This document shows, piece after piece, positions 41,150-50,701 of a stretch of DNA of 64,000 nt (positions are counted from its first letter, which is position 1; every line of letters starts with the position of its first letter). The DNA comes from Streptomyces dangxiongensis. Lineage in GTDB: Bacteria; Actinomycetota; Actinomycetes; Streptomycetales; Streptomycetaceae. The notes beneath the pieces are model-generated. The model was not told the origin of the DNA, made no database searches, and was given only the letters and a program-made list of their open reading frames with translations. The stretch lies in the NCBI RefSeq assembly GCF_003675325.1, contig NZ_CP033073.1, positions 5,084,001-5,148,000 of the forward strand, written 5' to 3'. A program made the translations under genes and the position numbers.

Positions 41150-42303
41150 GAGGGGCTGACCTCCTGAGGGGATCGGGACTTCGGGACCGTGCGGGCGAGC
41201 GTCGCCGTGTAGACGTCCATGAGCCGGGCGGCACTGCGGGTGATGCAGTAGTGGCGGGCCGCCTCCGGCGCGGTGCGCGGACCGGGCCCGGCGGCACGGA
41301 CGCCGGCGAGCGCACGGGCGTAGGCGCCGGCGTCGCAGGGGACGCGCAGCGCGTCCGGGGCGGCGCCGGGCGGCAGGTCCTCCAGGGCCGGGCAGGAGGT
41401 GTAGCGCACGGGCAGCCCGGCCGCGAGCGCCTCCACGACCGCGAGGCCGAACGCCTCCTCCGGGGAGGGGGCGGCGAGCACGTCCATCGCCGAGGCCAGC
41501 GCGGGCAGGCCGGGCCCGGACGAGCCGTCGGGCAGGTACGGCCGCTCGCCGGCGAACAGCACCCGTCCGGCGACCCCCGCCGCCCGCGCGCTCTCCCTCA
41601 GCGCGCGTTCCTCCGGTCCGCCGCCGACCAGCAGCAGCCGGCAGTCGTCGGGCAGCGCGGCCAGGGCGCGGACGACGACGTCGAAACGCTTGCCGGGGAC
41701 CAGCCGGCCGATGCCGCCGATGACGAAGGCGTCCTCCGGCAGGCCGAGTTGCTGCCGGGCGTGCCGGCGGGCCACCGGGTCGAAGGCGAAACGTTCCAGG
41801 TCGATGCCGTTGGGTACGACCGCGATGCGCTGCCCCGGCACACCCCAGCGGGTCAGCCGGGCGGCGACCGTGGGCGACACGGCGACGGTGGACCGGCCCA
41901 GCCGCTCGCCCAGCAGATACAGCGAACGCACCCCCGCGGTGAGCGGCCGGCCCTCCATCTGCGAGTCGCCGAGGGAGTGTTCGGTGGCGACGACCGCCCG
42001 CACCCCGGCCAGCCGGGCGGCGATCCGCCCGTACAGGCAGGCCCGGTAGAGGTGGGTGTGCACGAGGTCGTACCGGCCCCGCCGGACGATCCGGGCCAGC
42101 CGGGGCAGCGCGCCCAGGTCGCGGTTGCCGGCCATGCCCAGGTGCACCACCCGGACCCCGTCGGCCACCAGCCCGTCGGCCACCGCCCCGGGTTCGGTCA
42201 GCGTCACCACGTCGCACTCGACGGGCAGATGGCGCAGCAGCAGCCGCAGTTGCTGCTCGGCGCCGCCCACCCCGAGCCCGGTGATGACGTGCAGCGCCCT
42301 CAC
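41146..42303 (-). CDS. Glycosyltransferase family 4
   Basis: A 385-residue GT-B enzyme. The N-terminus is MRALHVITGLGVGGAEQQLR, the donor domain shows IAVVPNGIDLERF and IGGIGRLVPGKRFDVVVRAL, and the EX7E-like motif is PSPEEAFGLAVVEALAAGLP. It adds a sugar to the growing repeat unit on the lipid carrier. The GTG at 42303 overlaps the deacetylase stop (GTGA). Confidence 0.92.
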   Translation of the reverse strand: MRALHVITGLGVGGAEQQLRLLLRHLPVECDVVTLTEPGAVADGLVADGVRVVHLGMAGNRDLGALPRLARIVRRGRYDLVHTHLYRACLYGRIAARLAGVRAVVATEHSLGDSQMEGRPLTAGVRSLYLLGERLGRSTVAVSPTVAARLTRWGVPGQRIAVVPNGIDLERFAFDPVARRHARQQLGLPEDAFVIGGIGRLVPGKRFDVVVRALAALPDDCRLLLVGGGPEERALRESARAAGVAGRVLFAGERPYLPDGSSGPGLPALASAMDVLAAPSPEEAFGLAVVEALAAGLPVRYTSCPALEDLPPGAAPDALRVPCDAGAYARALAGVRAAGPGPRTAPEAARHYCITRSAARLMDVYTATLARTVPKSRSPQEVSPS

Positions 42304-43067
42304 CGCAGCCCCTCGACCGGCCGCCGGCGCAACCGGTGCAGCCGGTACTTCAGGAACAGGCGTACGCCGGTGTCGTTCTGCCCGACGTGCACACGCGGCA
42401 GGACGTGCGGGCCGTTCAGCCCACCGGGGTCGATGGCGCAGGCGTAGCCGTAACCGGCCCGCCGCACGGCGTCCACGGCACGCCGGTCGACCGTGCCGTA
42501 CGGATAGCAGAAGCCGCTCACCGGGGTGCCGGTCAGCTCCTCCAGCGCGGCCCGGCTGCCGGCGGTCTCCGCCGCCAACCGCGCGTCGTCGGCCCGGGTC
42601 AGATCGACGTGGGTGAGGCCGTGCGAGCCGATCTCGACGCCCGCCGCGGCGGCCCGCCGGATGCCGTCGGCGGTCAGCAGCGGCTTGCGCGGGCCCCGCG
42701 GATCCCAGGCGTTGTCGCCGCCGAGCCGGCCGGGCAGCACGAACAGGGTGGCCGTGCACTCCCGGCGCGCCAGCACGGGCAGGGCGTGGGCGACGAAGTC
42801 GGCGTACCCGTCGTCGAAGGTGAGACCCACCAGGTCCCGCCCCCCGCCCCGGGCCCGGGCGGCGAGCAGTTCGCCCACGGACACCCCGCGCAGCCCCTGC
42901 CCGCGCAGCCAGCGTAGCTGCCGGTCCAGCCGGTCGGGGGTGACCGTGATGCGGTACGGGTCGTCGGAACAGTCACCGACCGAGTGGTACATGGCGATCC
43001 ACGGGACCGGACCGGTGCCGGCGGCGGCCGAGGTCGCCGCGCGAGCGGACTCAACGGAAGACGGCAT
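42300..43067 (-). CDS. Polysaccharide deacetylase (NodB domain)
   Basis: A 255-residue carbohydrate esterase 4 domain: GLTFDDGYADFVAHALPVL carries the catalytic DD, SHGLTHVDLTR the zinc histidines, and SGFCYPYGTVDRRAV the RxxF/Y-P-Y-G-like motif. It removes N-acetyl groups from the polymer or its precursor. No signal peptide is evident, so it may act inside or at the membrane. The ATG at 43067 lies inside the end of the flippase gene (17-bp overlap). Confidence 0.9.
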   Translation of the reverse strand: MPSSVESARAATSAAAGTGPVPWIAMYHSVGDCSDDPYRITVTPDRLDRQLRWLRGQGLRGVSVGELLAARARGGGRDLVGLTFDDGYADFVAHALPVLARRECTATLFVLPGRLGGDNAWDPRGPRKPLLTADGIRRAAAAGVEIGSHGLTHVDLTRADDARLAAETAGSRAALEELTGTPVSGFCYPYGTVDRRAVDAVRRAGYGYACAIDPGGLNGPHVLPRVHVGQNDTGVRLFLKYRLHRLRRRPVEGLR

Positions 43068-45240
43068 GAGCGAGCCTTCGGGTGTGGGTGCGTACGGAAC
43101 GGAGAGCGGATGCCGGACCCCGGGCGTCCAGACCCAGGCCGAGCAGGGCGAACACGACGGTCACCGTGGTGCCGCCGGCCATGAGCCCGGCGAACGGGGC
43201 CGAGGACAGGGCTGCCGCGAACGCACCGGCCACGGCGGCCGACCCTGCCGCCCACAGCGGCCGGCCCAGCCCGCGCAGCACGGCCCCCGTGCGGATGGGC
43301 ACGCTCCGGCGGCGCATGCCGGCGAGCAGCAGGACAGCGGTGAGCGTGATGCCGGTGGCGTTGGCGGCGGCGATCCCGGTGACCCCCCAGGGCCCGATCG
43401 TCCAGGCGCCGACGCCGGAGGTCACGACGATCCCGGCGGTCATCGAGGCCAGCGGGTACCAGGTGACGCGGCCCGCCGAGAAGTAGGAGCGGACCAGGAC
43501 ACCGGTCAGGGTCTGGCCGAGCAGCCCTAGCGCGTAGACCCGCATCACCTCGGCGGTCGCCGCGGTGTCCTGGGCCGTGAACGCGCCCCGCTGGAACAGC
43601 AGCGTGATCAGTTGCGGCGCGCACGCCACGACCGCCGCGGTGCCGAGCAGCACCAGGCGGGCGGCCAGCGCCAGATCCCGCTCCACCCGGACCCGGGCCC
43701 GCTCGGTGTCCCCGTCGGCCAGGGCCCGCGCCACCACGGGGAACGTGACCGTGCACAGCATCATCGACAGGGTCATCGGGATCTGCGCGACCTTCTGCGC
43801 GTAGTTCAGGTGGCTGATGGCCCCGGCGGGCAGGCCCGAGGCGAGGAACCGCTCGATCAGCACCTGTGACTGCCGGCACAGCGCGAACAGCAGCACGGTG
43901 GCCAGCAGCCGCACGCCCATCGGCTGTGCGGTGGCCACGGCCCCGACGTCCGCCCTCCCCGGGCGGCGGCGCAACTCTCTCACCAGCGACGGAAGCTGCA
44001 CCAACACCATCAGGCAGCCGCCCGCCGCCACCCCGAACGCGGCCGAACGCACGCCCCAGCGGGTGCCGAGCACGTACATCGCCGTGACGATGCCGACGTT
44101 GTACGCGATGTAGATCGCGGCCGGTGCCAGGAAACGGCGGTGTGCCCGGAGCACCGCGCTGAGGTATCCGGCGAGGCCGAAGCTGAACACACAGGTCGCG
44201 GTGAGCCGGGTGCAGTCCACGGCGAGCCCCGGATCGGGCAGGCCCGGGGCGAGCACCCGGACGAACTGCGGCGCCGCCAGCGCCAGCAGCCCCCCGACCG
44301 TCGCGAACGACAGCGCGAGCCGGGGCAGGGTGCCCGCGACCAGCGACCGCACCGGATCCCCCGGGGCGCCCTGGGCGCGGCGCGCCAGGGCCCGGCTGAA
44401 CGCCGGGACCAGCACGAACGCCAGCCCGTCCTCGATGAGCAGCGTGGCCGCGAACTCCGGCACGGTCCACGCCACGAGAAAGGCGTCCGTGTCCTGCCCG
44501 GCCCCGAACAACCGCGCCAACGACTGATCCCGCATCAGCCCGAGCAACGCCGCCGCGATGGACAGCGACGCGGTGACGAGCGTCGCCCTGGCGAGGAACC
44601 TGCGGGTGGGGTGGGGGAGGTCGGGGGGCGGGGGCGGGGTTTCCACGGGTGACGCGGGCGCGGTCGCGGGCGCGTGCGCCGGCCCGGGGGCCGGCGATGC
44701 CGGGGGTGATACCGCCGGTGGGGCCGGTGGGGTGGGTGCGGGGTCCGCAGGGGCCGTGGGCGGGCCCACTGCCGTGGTGCGATGCGCCGGTTGGGGCACG
44801 GCCGACCGGGCCAGCGGAAGGGCGGCCCTGCCACCATCGGCCTCCGACACGGCCGCAGGCCTGGACACGCCACCGGCCTCGGAACCGGTCCCCGACCCGA
44901 ACCCCAGGTCGGGAGCCACTGTGGGCCTCTGCGCCGTACCGGCTCTCGGCCAGGCCCCGGCCCAGGTACGCCCTGTCGGCGTCGCCCCGGCCTCCGCACC
45001 CGGCCCCGAACGCGCTGTCGATGTCGGTGCCGAACCGTCCTGCGGCCCGGAGCCCGAACCGACCGTCGGGGCGGGAACCGCGCCGGCCTCCGCACCCGGA
45101 CTCACCACCGGCCCCGGTGCCACGCCGGTCCCTGGGGCGGAGTCCGGGCCCGGGCGCCAGCCCCGGCCCGCACGCGTCGTCGGCTGTTCCGCGGTGGCCG
45201 TCTCCGGGTCCGGGGGTCCGCCGGTTGTGGGGGTCGTCAT
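43051..45240 (-). CDS. MurJ/MviN-like lipid-linked oligosaccharide flippase
   Basis: A 729-residue protein. The first ~195 residues are a Pro/Ala/Gly-rich disordered extension. Then come about 14 membrane segments beginning LVTASLSIAAALLGLMRDQS and including LFGAGQDTDAFLVAWTVPEF, the hallmark start of the MurJ/MATE-type flippase fold, and ISHLNYAQKVAQIPMTLSMM. Given its place among glycosyltransferase, polymerase and chain-length genes, it is likely the Wzx-type flippase of this polymer rather than the peptidoglycan MurJ. ATG 45240 has GGAGG at 8 nt; a GTG at 45315 is a longer alternative. Confidence 0.87.
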   Translation of the reverse strand: MTTPTTGGPPDPETATAEQPTTRAGRGWRPGPDSAPGTGVAPGPVVSPGAEAGAVPAPTVGSGSGPQDGSAPTSTARSGPGAEAGATPTGRTWAGAWPRAGTAQRPTVAPDLGFGSGTGSEAGGVSRPAAVSEADGGRAALPLARSAVPQPAHRTTAVGPPTAPADPAPTPPAPPAVSPPASPAPGPAHAPATAPASPVETPPPPPDLPHPTRRFLARATLVTASLSIAAALLGLMRDQSLARLFGAGQDTDAFLVAWTVPEFAATLLIEDGLAFVLVPAFSRALARRAQGAPGDPVRSLVAGTLPRLALSFATVGGLLALAAPQFVRVLAPGLPDPGLAVDCTRLTATCVFSFGLAGYLSAVLRAHRRFLAPAAIYIAYNVGIVTAMYVLGTRWGVRSAAFGVAAGGCLMVLVQLPSLVRELRRRPGRADVGAVATAQPMGVRLLATVLLFALCRQSQVLIERFLASGLPAGAISHLNYAQKVAQIPMTLSMMLCTVTFPVVARALADGDTERARVRVERDLALAARLVLLGTAAVVACAPQLITLLFQRGAFTAQDTAATAEVMRVYALGLLGQTLTGVLVRSYFSAGRVTWYPLASMTAGIVVTSGVGAWTIGPWGVTGIAAANATGITLTAVLLLAGMRRRSVPIRTGAVLRGLGRPLWAAGSAAVAGAFAAALSSAPFAGLMAGGTTVTVVFALLGLGLDARGPASALRSVRTHTRRLAHAVFR

Positions 45241-45295
45241 CGTGTCGGCCTCCGGCACTCCGACGGAGTGCGGGGCGGGCGGGGCGGTGTCGTCG

Positions 45296-46657
45296 TCATC
45301 GCAGGGCCGCCTCACCCGTCACCGTTCCCCGTCCGGCCGTCACGGCGGTGCGCTCGTCGCGGGCAACCCGGTCGGCGCCGGCCAGCGCCCACCAGGCGAC
45401 CAGGCCGAAGCACACCGCCGTCAGCACGGTCGAGGGGCCGCCGATGTCGGCGTACGCGAAGTCCACCAGTTGCCACACCAGCAGCCCGCAGGCGACCAGG
45501 GCGCAGTCCAGGCCCCGGCCGCCGGCCGCGCGGGCCCGCCACAGGCCGCGCAGGGCGCACACCAGCAGGGCGAGCCAGCCGCCCGCCAGGCAGAGCAGCC
45601 CGATCAGGCCCTGTTCGCCGAGGACCAGCAGGTACATGTTGTGCGGGGACAACAGCGGCTGCCGGCGGAAGGCGGCGCCCGCGCCCTCGGTGTCGCTGCC
45701 CGAGGACAGCCCGAGCGAGGCGTACCCGTCGCGGTACTCGGGGAACCCCTTCAGCCCGACGCCGGTCAGCGGGCGCTCCCGCCACATGTCGCCGGCCGCG
45801 GCCCACATCGTGTACCGGTCGGTGACCGACTGGTCGGGCGCCTCGGCGACCTGGCCGATGCTGTCGATCCGCTCCTGGAGCATGGCCGTACCCGTCCCGA
45901 ACCCGCCCACCAGCACCACACCCACGGCCACCACTGCCGCCCCCACCCGCAGCGCCCGGCGCGGCCCGGACAGTACAAGCTGGACGGTGAGCGTGACCAC
46001 GGTGGCGATCCAGGCGCCCCGGCTGAAGGACAGGGCGAGGGGGACGGCCAGGGCGAGCGCGCAGCAGACGGCGACCGCACGCTCGCGCGCCGCGGTCCGG
46101 CCGAGCGCCAGCCCCACCGCGCACACCAGCCCGAAGGCCACCACCGTCGCCATGCCCATCACGTCCGTCGCCCCGAAGGTGCCGACCGCCCGGACGTCCT
46201 CGCCCTGGTAGGAGGCCCCGGTCCCGGTGGCGTACTGGTGCACGCCCACCGCCCCCTGCCATCCCGCCAGGGCCACGAACGACCAGGCCAGCAGCCGGAA
46301 GTCGCGGCGGTCGCGGACGAGCAGCACGACGGCGGCCGGGACCAGCACGAAGACCTGGAGGTAGCGGCCCAGGCCGGTGATCCCGGCGCCCGGTGAGACC
46401 GCGTGCAGCGCGGCGAGCGCGACGCCGGCCACCGGCAGGCCGAGGACCACCGCGGCGGTCCGGGTGAGCGGGCGGCGGCGCGCCCGCAGCAGGCGGACCG
46501 CGCAGACCACGACGACCAGCGCGGACAGCGCGTCGGCGGGTCCGGCGCCGCCGTCGGCGCCGGGCGTGACCGGCAGCGCGAGCAGGGCGACCACGGCCAC
46601 CACCGGCAGCACCGGGGAGAACCGCGCGGGGCGGTCGAGCGGCAGGGCGAGGGCCAT
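45296..46657 (-). CDS. O-antigen ligase/polymerase family (Wzy-like) membrane protein
   Basis: A 453-residue polytopic membrane protein with about 10-12 hydrophobic segments. Between them is the long extracytoplasmic loop with RPLTGVGLKGFPEYRDG and SPHNMYLLVLGEQGLIGLL, which carries the conserved H-N of the Wzy_C/O-antigen ligase family. It would polymerise repeat units outside the membrane. It follows the sugar transferase gene by 3 bp. Confidence 0.88.
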   Translation of the reverse strand: MALALPLDRPARFSPVLPVVAVVALLALPVTPGADGGAGPADALSALVVVVCAVRLLRARRRPLTRTAAVVLGLPVAGVALAALHAVSPGAGITGLGRYLQVFVLVPAAVVLLVRDRRDFRLLAWSFVALAGWQGAVGVHQYATGTGASYQGEDVRAVGTFGATDVMGMATVVAFGLVCAVGLALGRTAARERAVAVCCALALAVPLALSFSRGAWIATVVTLTVQLVLSGPRRALRVGAAVVAVGVVLVGGFGTGTAMLQERIDSIGQVAEAPDQSVTDRYTMWAAAGDMWRERPLTGVGLKGFPEYRDGYASLGLSSGSDTEGAGAAFRRQPLLSPHNMYLLVLGEQGLIGLLCLAGGWLALLVCALRGLWRARAAGGRGLDCALVACGLLVWQLVDFAYADIGGPSTVLTAVCFGLVAWWALAGADRVARDERTAVTAGRGTVTGEAALR

Positions 46658-46660
46658 CGG

Positions 46661-48082
46661 TCAGCTCCCCGTCGGACGCACGAGCGCGGCGGCGGTGCGC
46701 AGCAGGATGCAGACGTCCTGCCACAGCGACCAGTTGTCGATGTAGGCGTTGTCGAAGCGGGCCCGGTCCTCGATGGAGGTGTCGCCGCGCAGCCCGTTGA
46801 TCTGGGCGAGCCCGGTGACGCCGGTCTGCATGCGGTGCCGGGCCGCGTAACCCGGGTAGGCCTGGCTGAACTGCGAGACGAAGTAAGGCCGTTCGGGACG
46901 CGGGCCGACCAGGCTCATGTCACCCCAGAAGACGTTCCATAGCTGGAGCAGCTCGTCCAGCGAGGTCTGCCGCAGGAACCGGCAGAAAGGGCTCATCCTC
47001 CGTTCGCCGGCCACGCTCCACCGGGTGGCCGCCTCGTGCTCGTCGACCGGACGGAGGGTGCGGAACTTCAGCAGGGTGAAGGGTTGGCCGTCCTTGCCGA
47101 TGCGCTCCTGCCGGAAGACCACCCCGGGCCCGTCGGTGAGCCGCAGCACCACCGCGCACACCAGCAGCAGGGGGCTGACGAGCGCCAGCAGCGTCCCGGA
47201 CACCAGCACGTCCAGCAGCCGCTTCCCGGCGATCGTCCGCCGTCCCGCGCCCAGGTCCAGGCGGCGAACGGCGAACCCGGCGAGCTGGTCGCGCACCTCG
47301 TACGCCGGGCAGTCCGCGTCCACCTCCCAGACCGTGCAGCCCGACTCGGCGAGCGCCCGCAGCAGCGGCCCCTTCCCGGTGCGCACGGACGGGTCGACGG
47401 TGAGGACGGCCTGCACCCCGTTCTGGACCAGGGCCCGCTCCACCTCGTCGCCGGTGGTGAGCACCGGCAGGCCGGCGGGGCCGTCCGGGTGTTCCGCGAC
47501 CACGCCCACCGGCCGCACCCCGCAGCGCGGGTGCCTGAGCAGCGCGGCGGCCACCCGCTGCGCCGTCACGGCCGGCCCGATCACCAGGGCGGTGACCGGC
47601 CGGCGCAGCAGCGCGGACCGTCGCCGCCAGTGCACCGCTCCCCGGCCCGCGCAGGCCGCCGCCGCCTGCGCCGCCCAGCCGAGCAGCAGGGTGTGGACGG
47701 CGAGTGCGCGCTCCGGGTCGCGGGCGGCGACCACGGTGGCGAGCGCCAGCCAGACCACCGCGATCCGTCCGCACACCGTGGGCAGTTCGTCGAGGATGCC
47801 GGGGACCGGCCGGGCGGAGTGCGGGCGCAGCAGCAGCGCGCCGGCCACCAGGATGCCGACGAGCACCGGCCGGCCGGCGGCCCCGTCCAGCGTGACCGCG
47901 CCCGCCAGCGCGGCGAACAGGTCGGCGGCGAGCAGCGGCAGCGGCGAGGCGGGCCGTGCGGGCGGGCGCCGCAGCGGGAACCGGAAGCCGCCGGCGGCAC
48001 GGGCCGGGAGGACCGAGACGGATGAGAGTCCGTGGTCCCATGGCTGCGCGCCGGGGGAGGGGACGGTACTTTCCGCAGTCAC
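46661..48082 (-). CDS. Initiating sugar-phosphate transferase (WbaP/exoY family)
   Basis: A 473-residue polyisoprenyl-phosphate hexose-1-phosphate transferase. The N-terminal half has several membrane segments and a Rossmann-like domain (VTALVIGPAVTAQRVAAALL); the C-terminal catalytic domain runs from KRLLDVLVSG through VVFRQERIGKDGQPFTLLKF, SLDELLQLWNVFWGDMSLVG and RPE. It starts repeat-unit synthesis by loading the first sugar phosphate onto undecaprenyl phosphate. ATG 48082 overlaps the upstream glycosyltransferase stop by 4 bp. Confidence 0.93.
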   Translation of the reverse strand: MTAESTVPSPGAQPWDHGLSSVSVLPARAAGGFRFPLRRPPARPASPLPLLAADLFAALAGAVTLDGAAGRPVLVGILVAGALLLRPHSARPVPGILDELPTVCGRIAVVWLALATVVAARDPERALAVHTLLLGWAAQAAAACAGRGAVHWRRRSALLRRPVTALVIGPAVTAQRVAAALLRHPRCGVRPVGVVAEHPDGPAGLPVLTTGDEVERALVQNGVQAVLTVDPSVRTGKGPLLRALAESGCTVWEVDADCPAYEVRDQLAGFAVRRLDLGAGRRTIAGKRLLDVLVSGTLLALVSPLLLVCAVVLRLTDGPGVVFRQERIGKDGQPFTLLKFRTLRPVDEHEAATRWSVAGERRMSPFCRFLRQTSLDELLQLWNVFWGDMSLVGPRPERPYFVSQFSQAYPGYAARHRMQTGVTGLAQINGLRGDTSIEDRARFDNAYIDNWSLWQDVCILLRTAAALVRPTGS

Positions 48083-49371
48083 GAGTGGGTGGACTCCCTG
48101 CGCTCGGAGGGCACGGGCCGGGCTGTTCCGCTGTTCGCCGCCGGTGCGGGGACGAGGAGTTCGCGGTAGAGGGCCGCGACCTGTCCGGCGGTGTGCCGTA
48201 CGTCGTGCGTGGACAGGATGTGATGGCGCCCCTGGGCGCCGAGCGCCGCGCGCAGCGGCGGATCGGACAGCAGACCGGTGACCGCGCCGGCCAGCGCCAC
48301 GGGATCCTCCGGCGGCACCAGGCAGTGCGCGGCGAGGGCGGGCGGCAGGCTCTCGCGGGCGCCGTCGACGTCGGTGAGTACGACGGGCCGGCCACAGCCC
48401 AGCGCCTCCAGCGGGGCGAGCGCCATGCCCTCCCAGCGCGAGGGCAGCACCACCAGGTCCGCGGCCCGGTACCAGGGCACGACGTCGGTGACGGCGCCGG
48501 TGAAGTGCACGCCGGGATGTGCCTGCCGCCGCAGGGCCTCACGGTCCGGGCCGTCACCGACCAGCACCAGCCGGGCCCGCGGCAGCGCGCGGAGGACGTC
48601 CTCCCAGGCGCGCAGCAGCACGTCCTGGCCCTTCTGGCGGCAGAGGCGTCCCACGCAGACGACGAGGGGTGCCGCCTCGGCGCCGTCCCCGCCACCGGCG
48701 GGGCTTGTGCGGCGGGCGCGGCCCCGTGCGGGCTGTGCCGGTGGTGCGGACGGCCCGGGTGGAACGTTGCTGCCGTCGGGGGTCTGCGGTGGGTGGAAGG
48801 GGGCCGCCGTGCCGACGGGAAGGGCCGGTGAGAAGCGGGTGGTGTCGATGCCGTTCGGGATGACCGTGTACGCGGCGCGTACCCCGCAGCGTACGCCTGT
48901 CGCACGCTCCGCCTCGCTCACGCACACCACCCGGTCGGCCCAGCGCGCCCCCCACCGCTCCCAGCGCAGGGCGAGCGCCGCGGTGAGTCCGCCGACCGCC
49001 GCGAACGACCAGGCGTGCGGCTGGAACACGGTGGGCGTGCGCCCGCGGACGGCGAGCCGCGCGGCGAGCCCGGCCTTGGCGCTGTGCGCGTGCACCAGTG
49101 CGGGTCGTACGTCGTCGATCAGGCGCACGAGCCGCCGTACCTCGCCCGGCAGACCGGGCCCCGGGGACCGGCCCGCCCGCCACTGCCGTACGTCGGCGCC
49201 CAGGTCCCGCAGTCCCGCGGCCAGTTCGCCGCCGGGGCAGGCCACCGTGACCCGCAGACCCGCCGAGAGCTGGGCCCGCGCCAGGTCGAGCACGACCCTG
49301 GCGACCCCGCCGTCGACGGGTTGCGCGAGGTGCAGGACCCGGGGGCGTGGGTCGGGCGCTGGCTGGTGCAT
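48079..49371 (-). CDS. Glycosyltransferase family 4, first gene of the operon
   Basis: A 430-residue GT-B enzyme: VLHLAQPVDGGVARVVLDLA at the N-terminus, LVHAHSAKAGLAARLA, YTVIPNGIDTTRFSP, then LVVCVGRLCRQKGQDVLLRA and the EX7E-like LPSRWEGMALAPLEALGCGR. An insertion of about 50 Pro/Gly-rich residues separates the two lobes. ATG 49371 has GAGGAAA upstream. It begins an eight-gene operon (49371 to 39367) built with overlaps or short gaps throughout. Confidence 0.9.
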   Translation of the reverse strand: MHQPAPDPRPRVLHLAQPVDGGVARVVLDLARAQLSAGLRVTVACPGGELAAGLRDLGADVRQWRAGRSPGPGLPGEVRRLVRLIDDVRPALVHAHSAKAGLAARLAVRGRTPTVFQPHAWSFAAVGGLTAALALRWERWGARWADRVVCVSEAERATGVRCGVRAAYTVIPNGIDTTRFSPALPVGTAAPFHPPQTPDGSNVPPGPSAPPAQPARGRARRTSPAGGGDGAEAAPLVVCVGRLCRQKGQDVLLRAWEDVLRALPRARLVLVGDGPDREALRRQAHPGVHFTGAVTDVVPWYRAADLVVLPSRWEGMALAPLEALGCGRPVVLTDVDGARESLPPALAAHCLVPPEDPVALAGAVTGLLSDPPLRAALGAQGRHHILSTHDVRHTAGQVAALYRELLVPAPAANSGTARPVPSERRESTHS

Positions 49372-49426
49372 TCGCGGGTTTCCTCGCTCACGGGGGGGCG
49401 CTCGGGATTGCGGTCGTGAACGCGTC

Positions 49427-50077
49427 TCACCACCGGGCGTCCACGGCGACGGGGTGCGCGCCGGCCCACGCCGCGTCCGCGTGGGGAACGAGCCGGAAGC
49501 CTGGCTGGTCACCGCCGTGCCGCAGAGCCGGGCCGAGATCGGACACGTCAGCGTCGTAGCCGAGCGTGTCGGCGTAGGCCGGAACCCGCCGGGCCGGTAC
49601 GGCACCTGGTTCGTTGGTCGTGGAGTTCGGTACGCCGTCCGTGGGACTCGCGGGGGCGCCGAGTGCGACGGGCGTACGCCGGTGCCCTGCGGAGAACGTG
49701 AGCGCGTCACCCGCGCGTCCGCGGTCGCCGTCGTACGCCACCGGGCCGACGCGTCCGCCCGCCCCGGCCGCCGGCCTGCCCCGCGCGATGGTGGTCCGCG
49801 CGACGGTGCACAGCCCCGAACCGCTGTCCCGCACCAGCCGCCTGACGTCGGCCGAGGCCTGGAAGGCGTCGGCGCCGTGCGCCACCCGGTGCCCCACGAC
49901 CGTGTCGGCGGCCGGGTGGACGAACCCGCCTTGCTGTACCACGTGGTGGCGCGGGGCGAAGGCCACCCTGGAGGCCTCGGGGGAGGGGGGCGCGCCGGCC
50001 CGGGCGGTGGCCGGGACGGACAGGACGGCTAGGGCGCCCGCCGTCGTACACAGCGGCGAACCCGGGAACTTGCGCAT
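49427..50077 (-). CDS. Shortened DUF3344-type secreted protein
   Basis: A 216-residue exported protein: signal peptide MRKFPGSPLCTTAGALAVLS, then RHHVVQQGGFVHPAADTVVG, HRVAHGADAFQASADVRRLV and PAYADTLGYDADVSDLGPAL. These pieces match, in order, the DUF3344 proteins of Streptomyces as I recall them (normally about 400 residues), but stretches between them are missing. It looks like a homologue reduced by internal in-frame deletions, either degenerating or a compact variant. It lies directly upstream of a chaplin gene on the opposite strand. Confidence 0.65.
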   Translation of the reverse strand: MRKFPGSPLCTTAGALAVLSVPATARAGAPPSPEASRVAFAPRHHVVQQGGFVHPAADTVVGHRVAHGADAFQASADVRRLVRDSGSGLCTVARTTIARGRPAAGAGGRVGPVAYDGDRGRAGDALTFSAGHRRTPVALGAPASPTDGVPNSTTNEPGAVPARRVPAYADTLGYDADVSDLGPALRHGGDQPGFRLVPHADAAWAGAHPVAVDARW

Positions 50078-50290
50078 GGCCGGCGGTGCCCTTTCGCACG
50101 TACTGGAGAGATTCGCAACTCTAGCGACATCCGTATCAATATGGATAAACCGGGCAACTGTGTCGGAATCGTAGAGGCATCTCTCCTCGCGCATCACTCC
50201 ATTGGCGGCACAACTCCGGGGAGTGCGGCGCGTTGACACAGCGCTGGGCATTCCGCCCGGATGTTGCGTCGATCCCAAGGAGTACCTTCC

Positions 50291-50530
50291 ATGTCGCGTA
50301 TCGCGAAGGGCCTGGTCCTGACCTCCGCCGCCGTCGCGGCCGTTGCCGGCGGTGCCGGTGTGGCCTCCGCCGACTCCGACGCGCACGGCGTCGCCGCCAA
50401 CTCGCCGGGAGTGCTGTCGGGCAATGTGATCCAGGTTCCGGTCCACATTCCGGTGAACGTCTGCGGCAACACCATCGACGTCATCGGCCTCTTGAACCCG
50501 GCGTTCGCCAACACCTGCGTCAACGACTGA
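50291..50530 (+). CDS. Short chaplin (ChpF-like)
   Basis: A 79-residue short chaplin: signal peptide MSRIAKGLVLTSAAVAAVAG to about 27, then the chaplin domain NSPGVLSGNVIQVPVHIPVN with the conserved cysteines in VCGNTIDVIGLLNPAFANTC. Short chaplins form the amyloid coat of aerial hyphae, and their single disulfide spans this loop. Its place between exopolysaccharide genes and VKOR/melC genes resembles S. coelicolor chpF. Confidence 0.93.
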   Translation: MSRIAKGLVLTSAAVAAVAGGAGVASADSDAHGVAANSPGVLSGNVIQVPVHIPVNVCGNTIDVIGLLNPAFANTCVND

Positions 50531-50701
50531 CACCGGGACGCAACCCTTCGGCCGGCCGGCCGCCCGCGCATCCGCCGCGGCGCGGACGGCCGGTTCTGTG
50601 TTACTCCGGACAGATCACGTCCCGTGTATGAGCGGTTGCGTCCGGCCGTCGGTGAACTGACGGTGGGCTCAGGTCCCCACTGTTCACCGAAAGGAACACC
50701 C

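Noticed and set aside
43051..45240. Peptidoglycan lipid II flippase murJ
   Set aside because: The fold matches, but the setting among polysaccharide genes and the long Pro/Ala-rich extension favour a Wzx-type role; the symbol murJ is not assigned.
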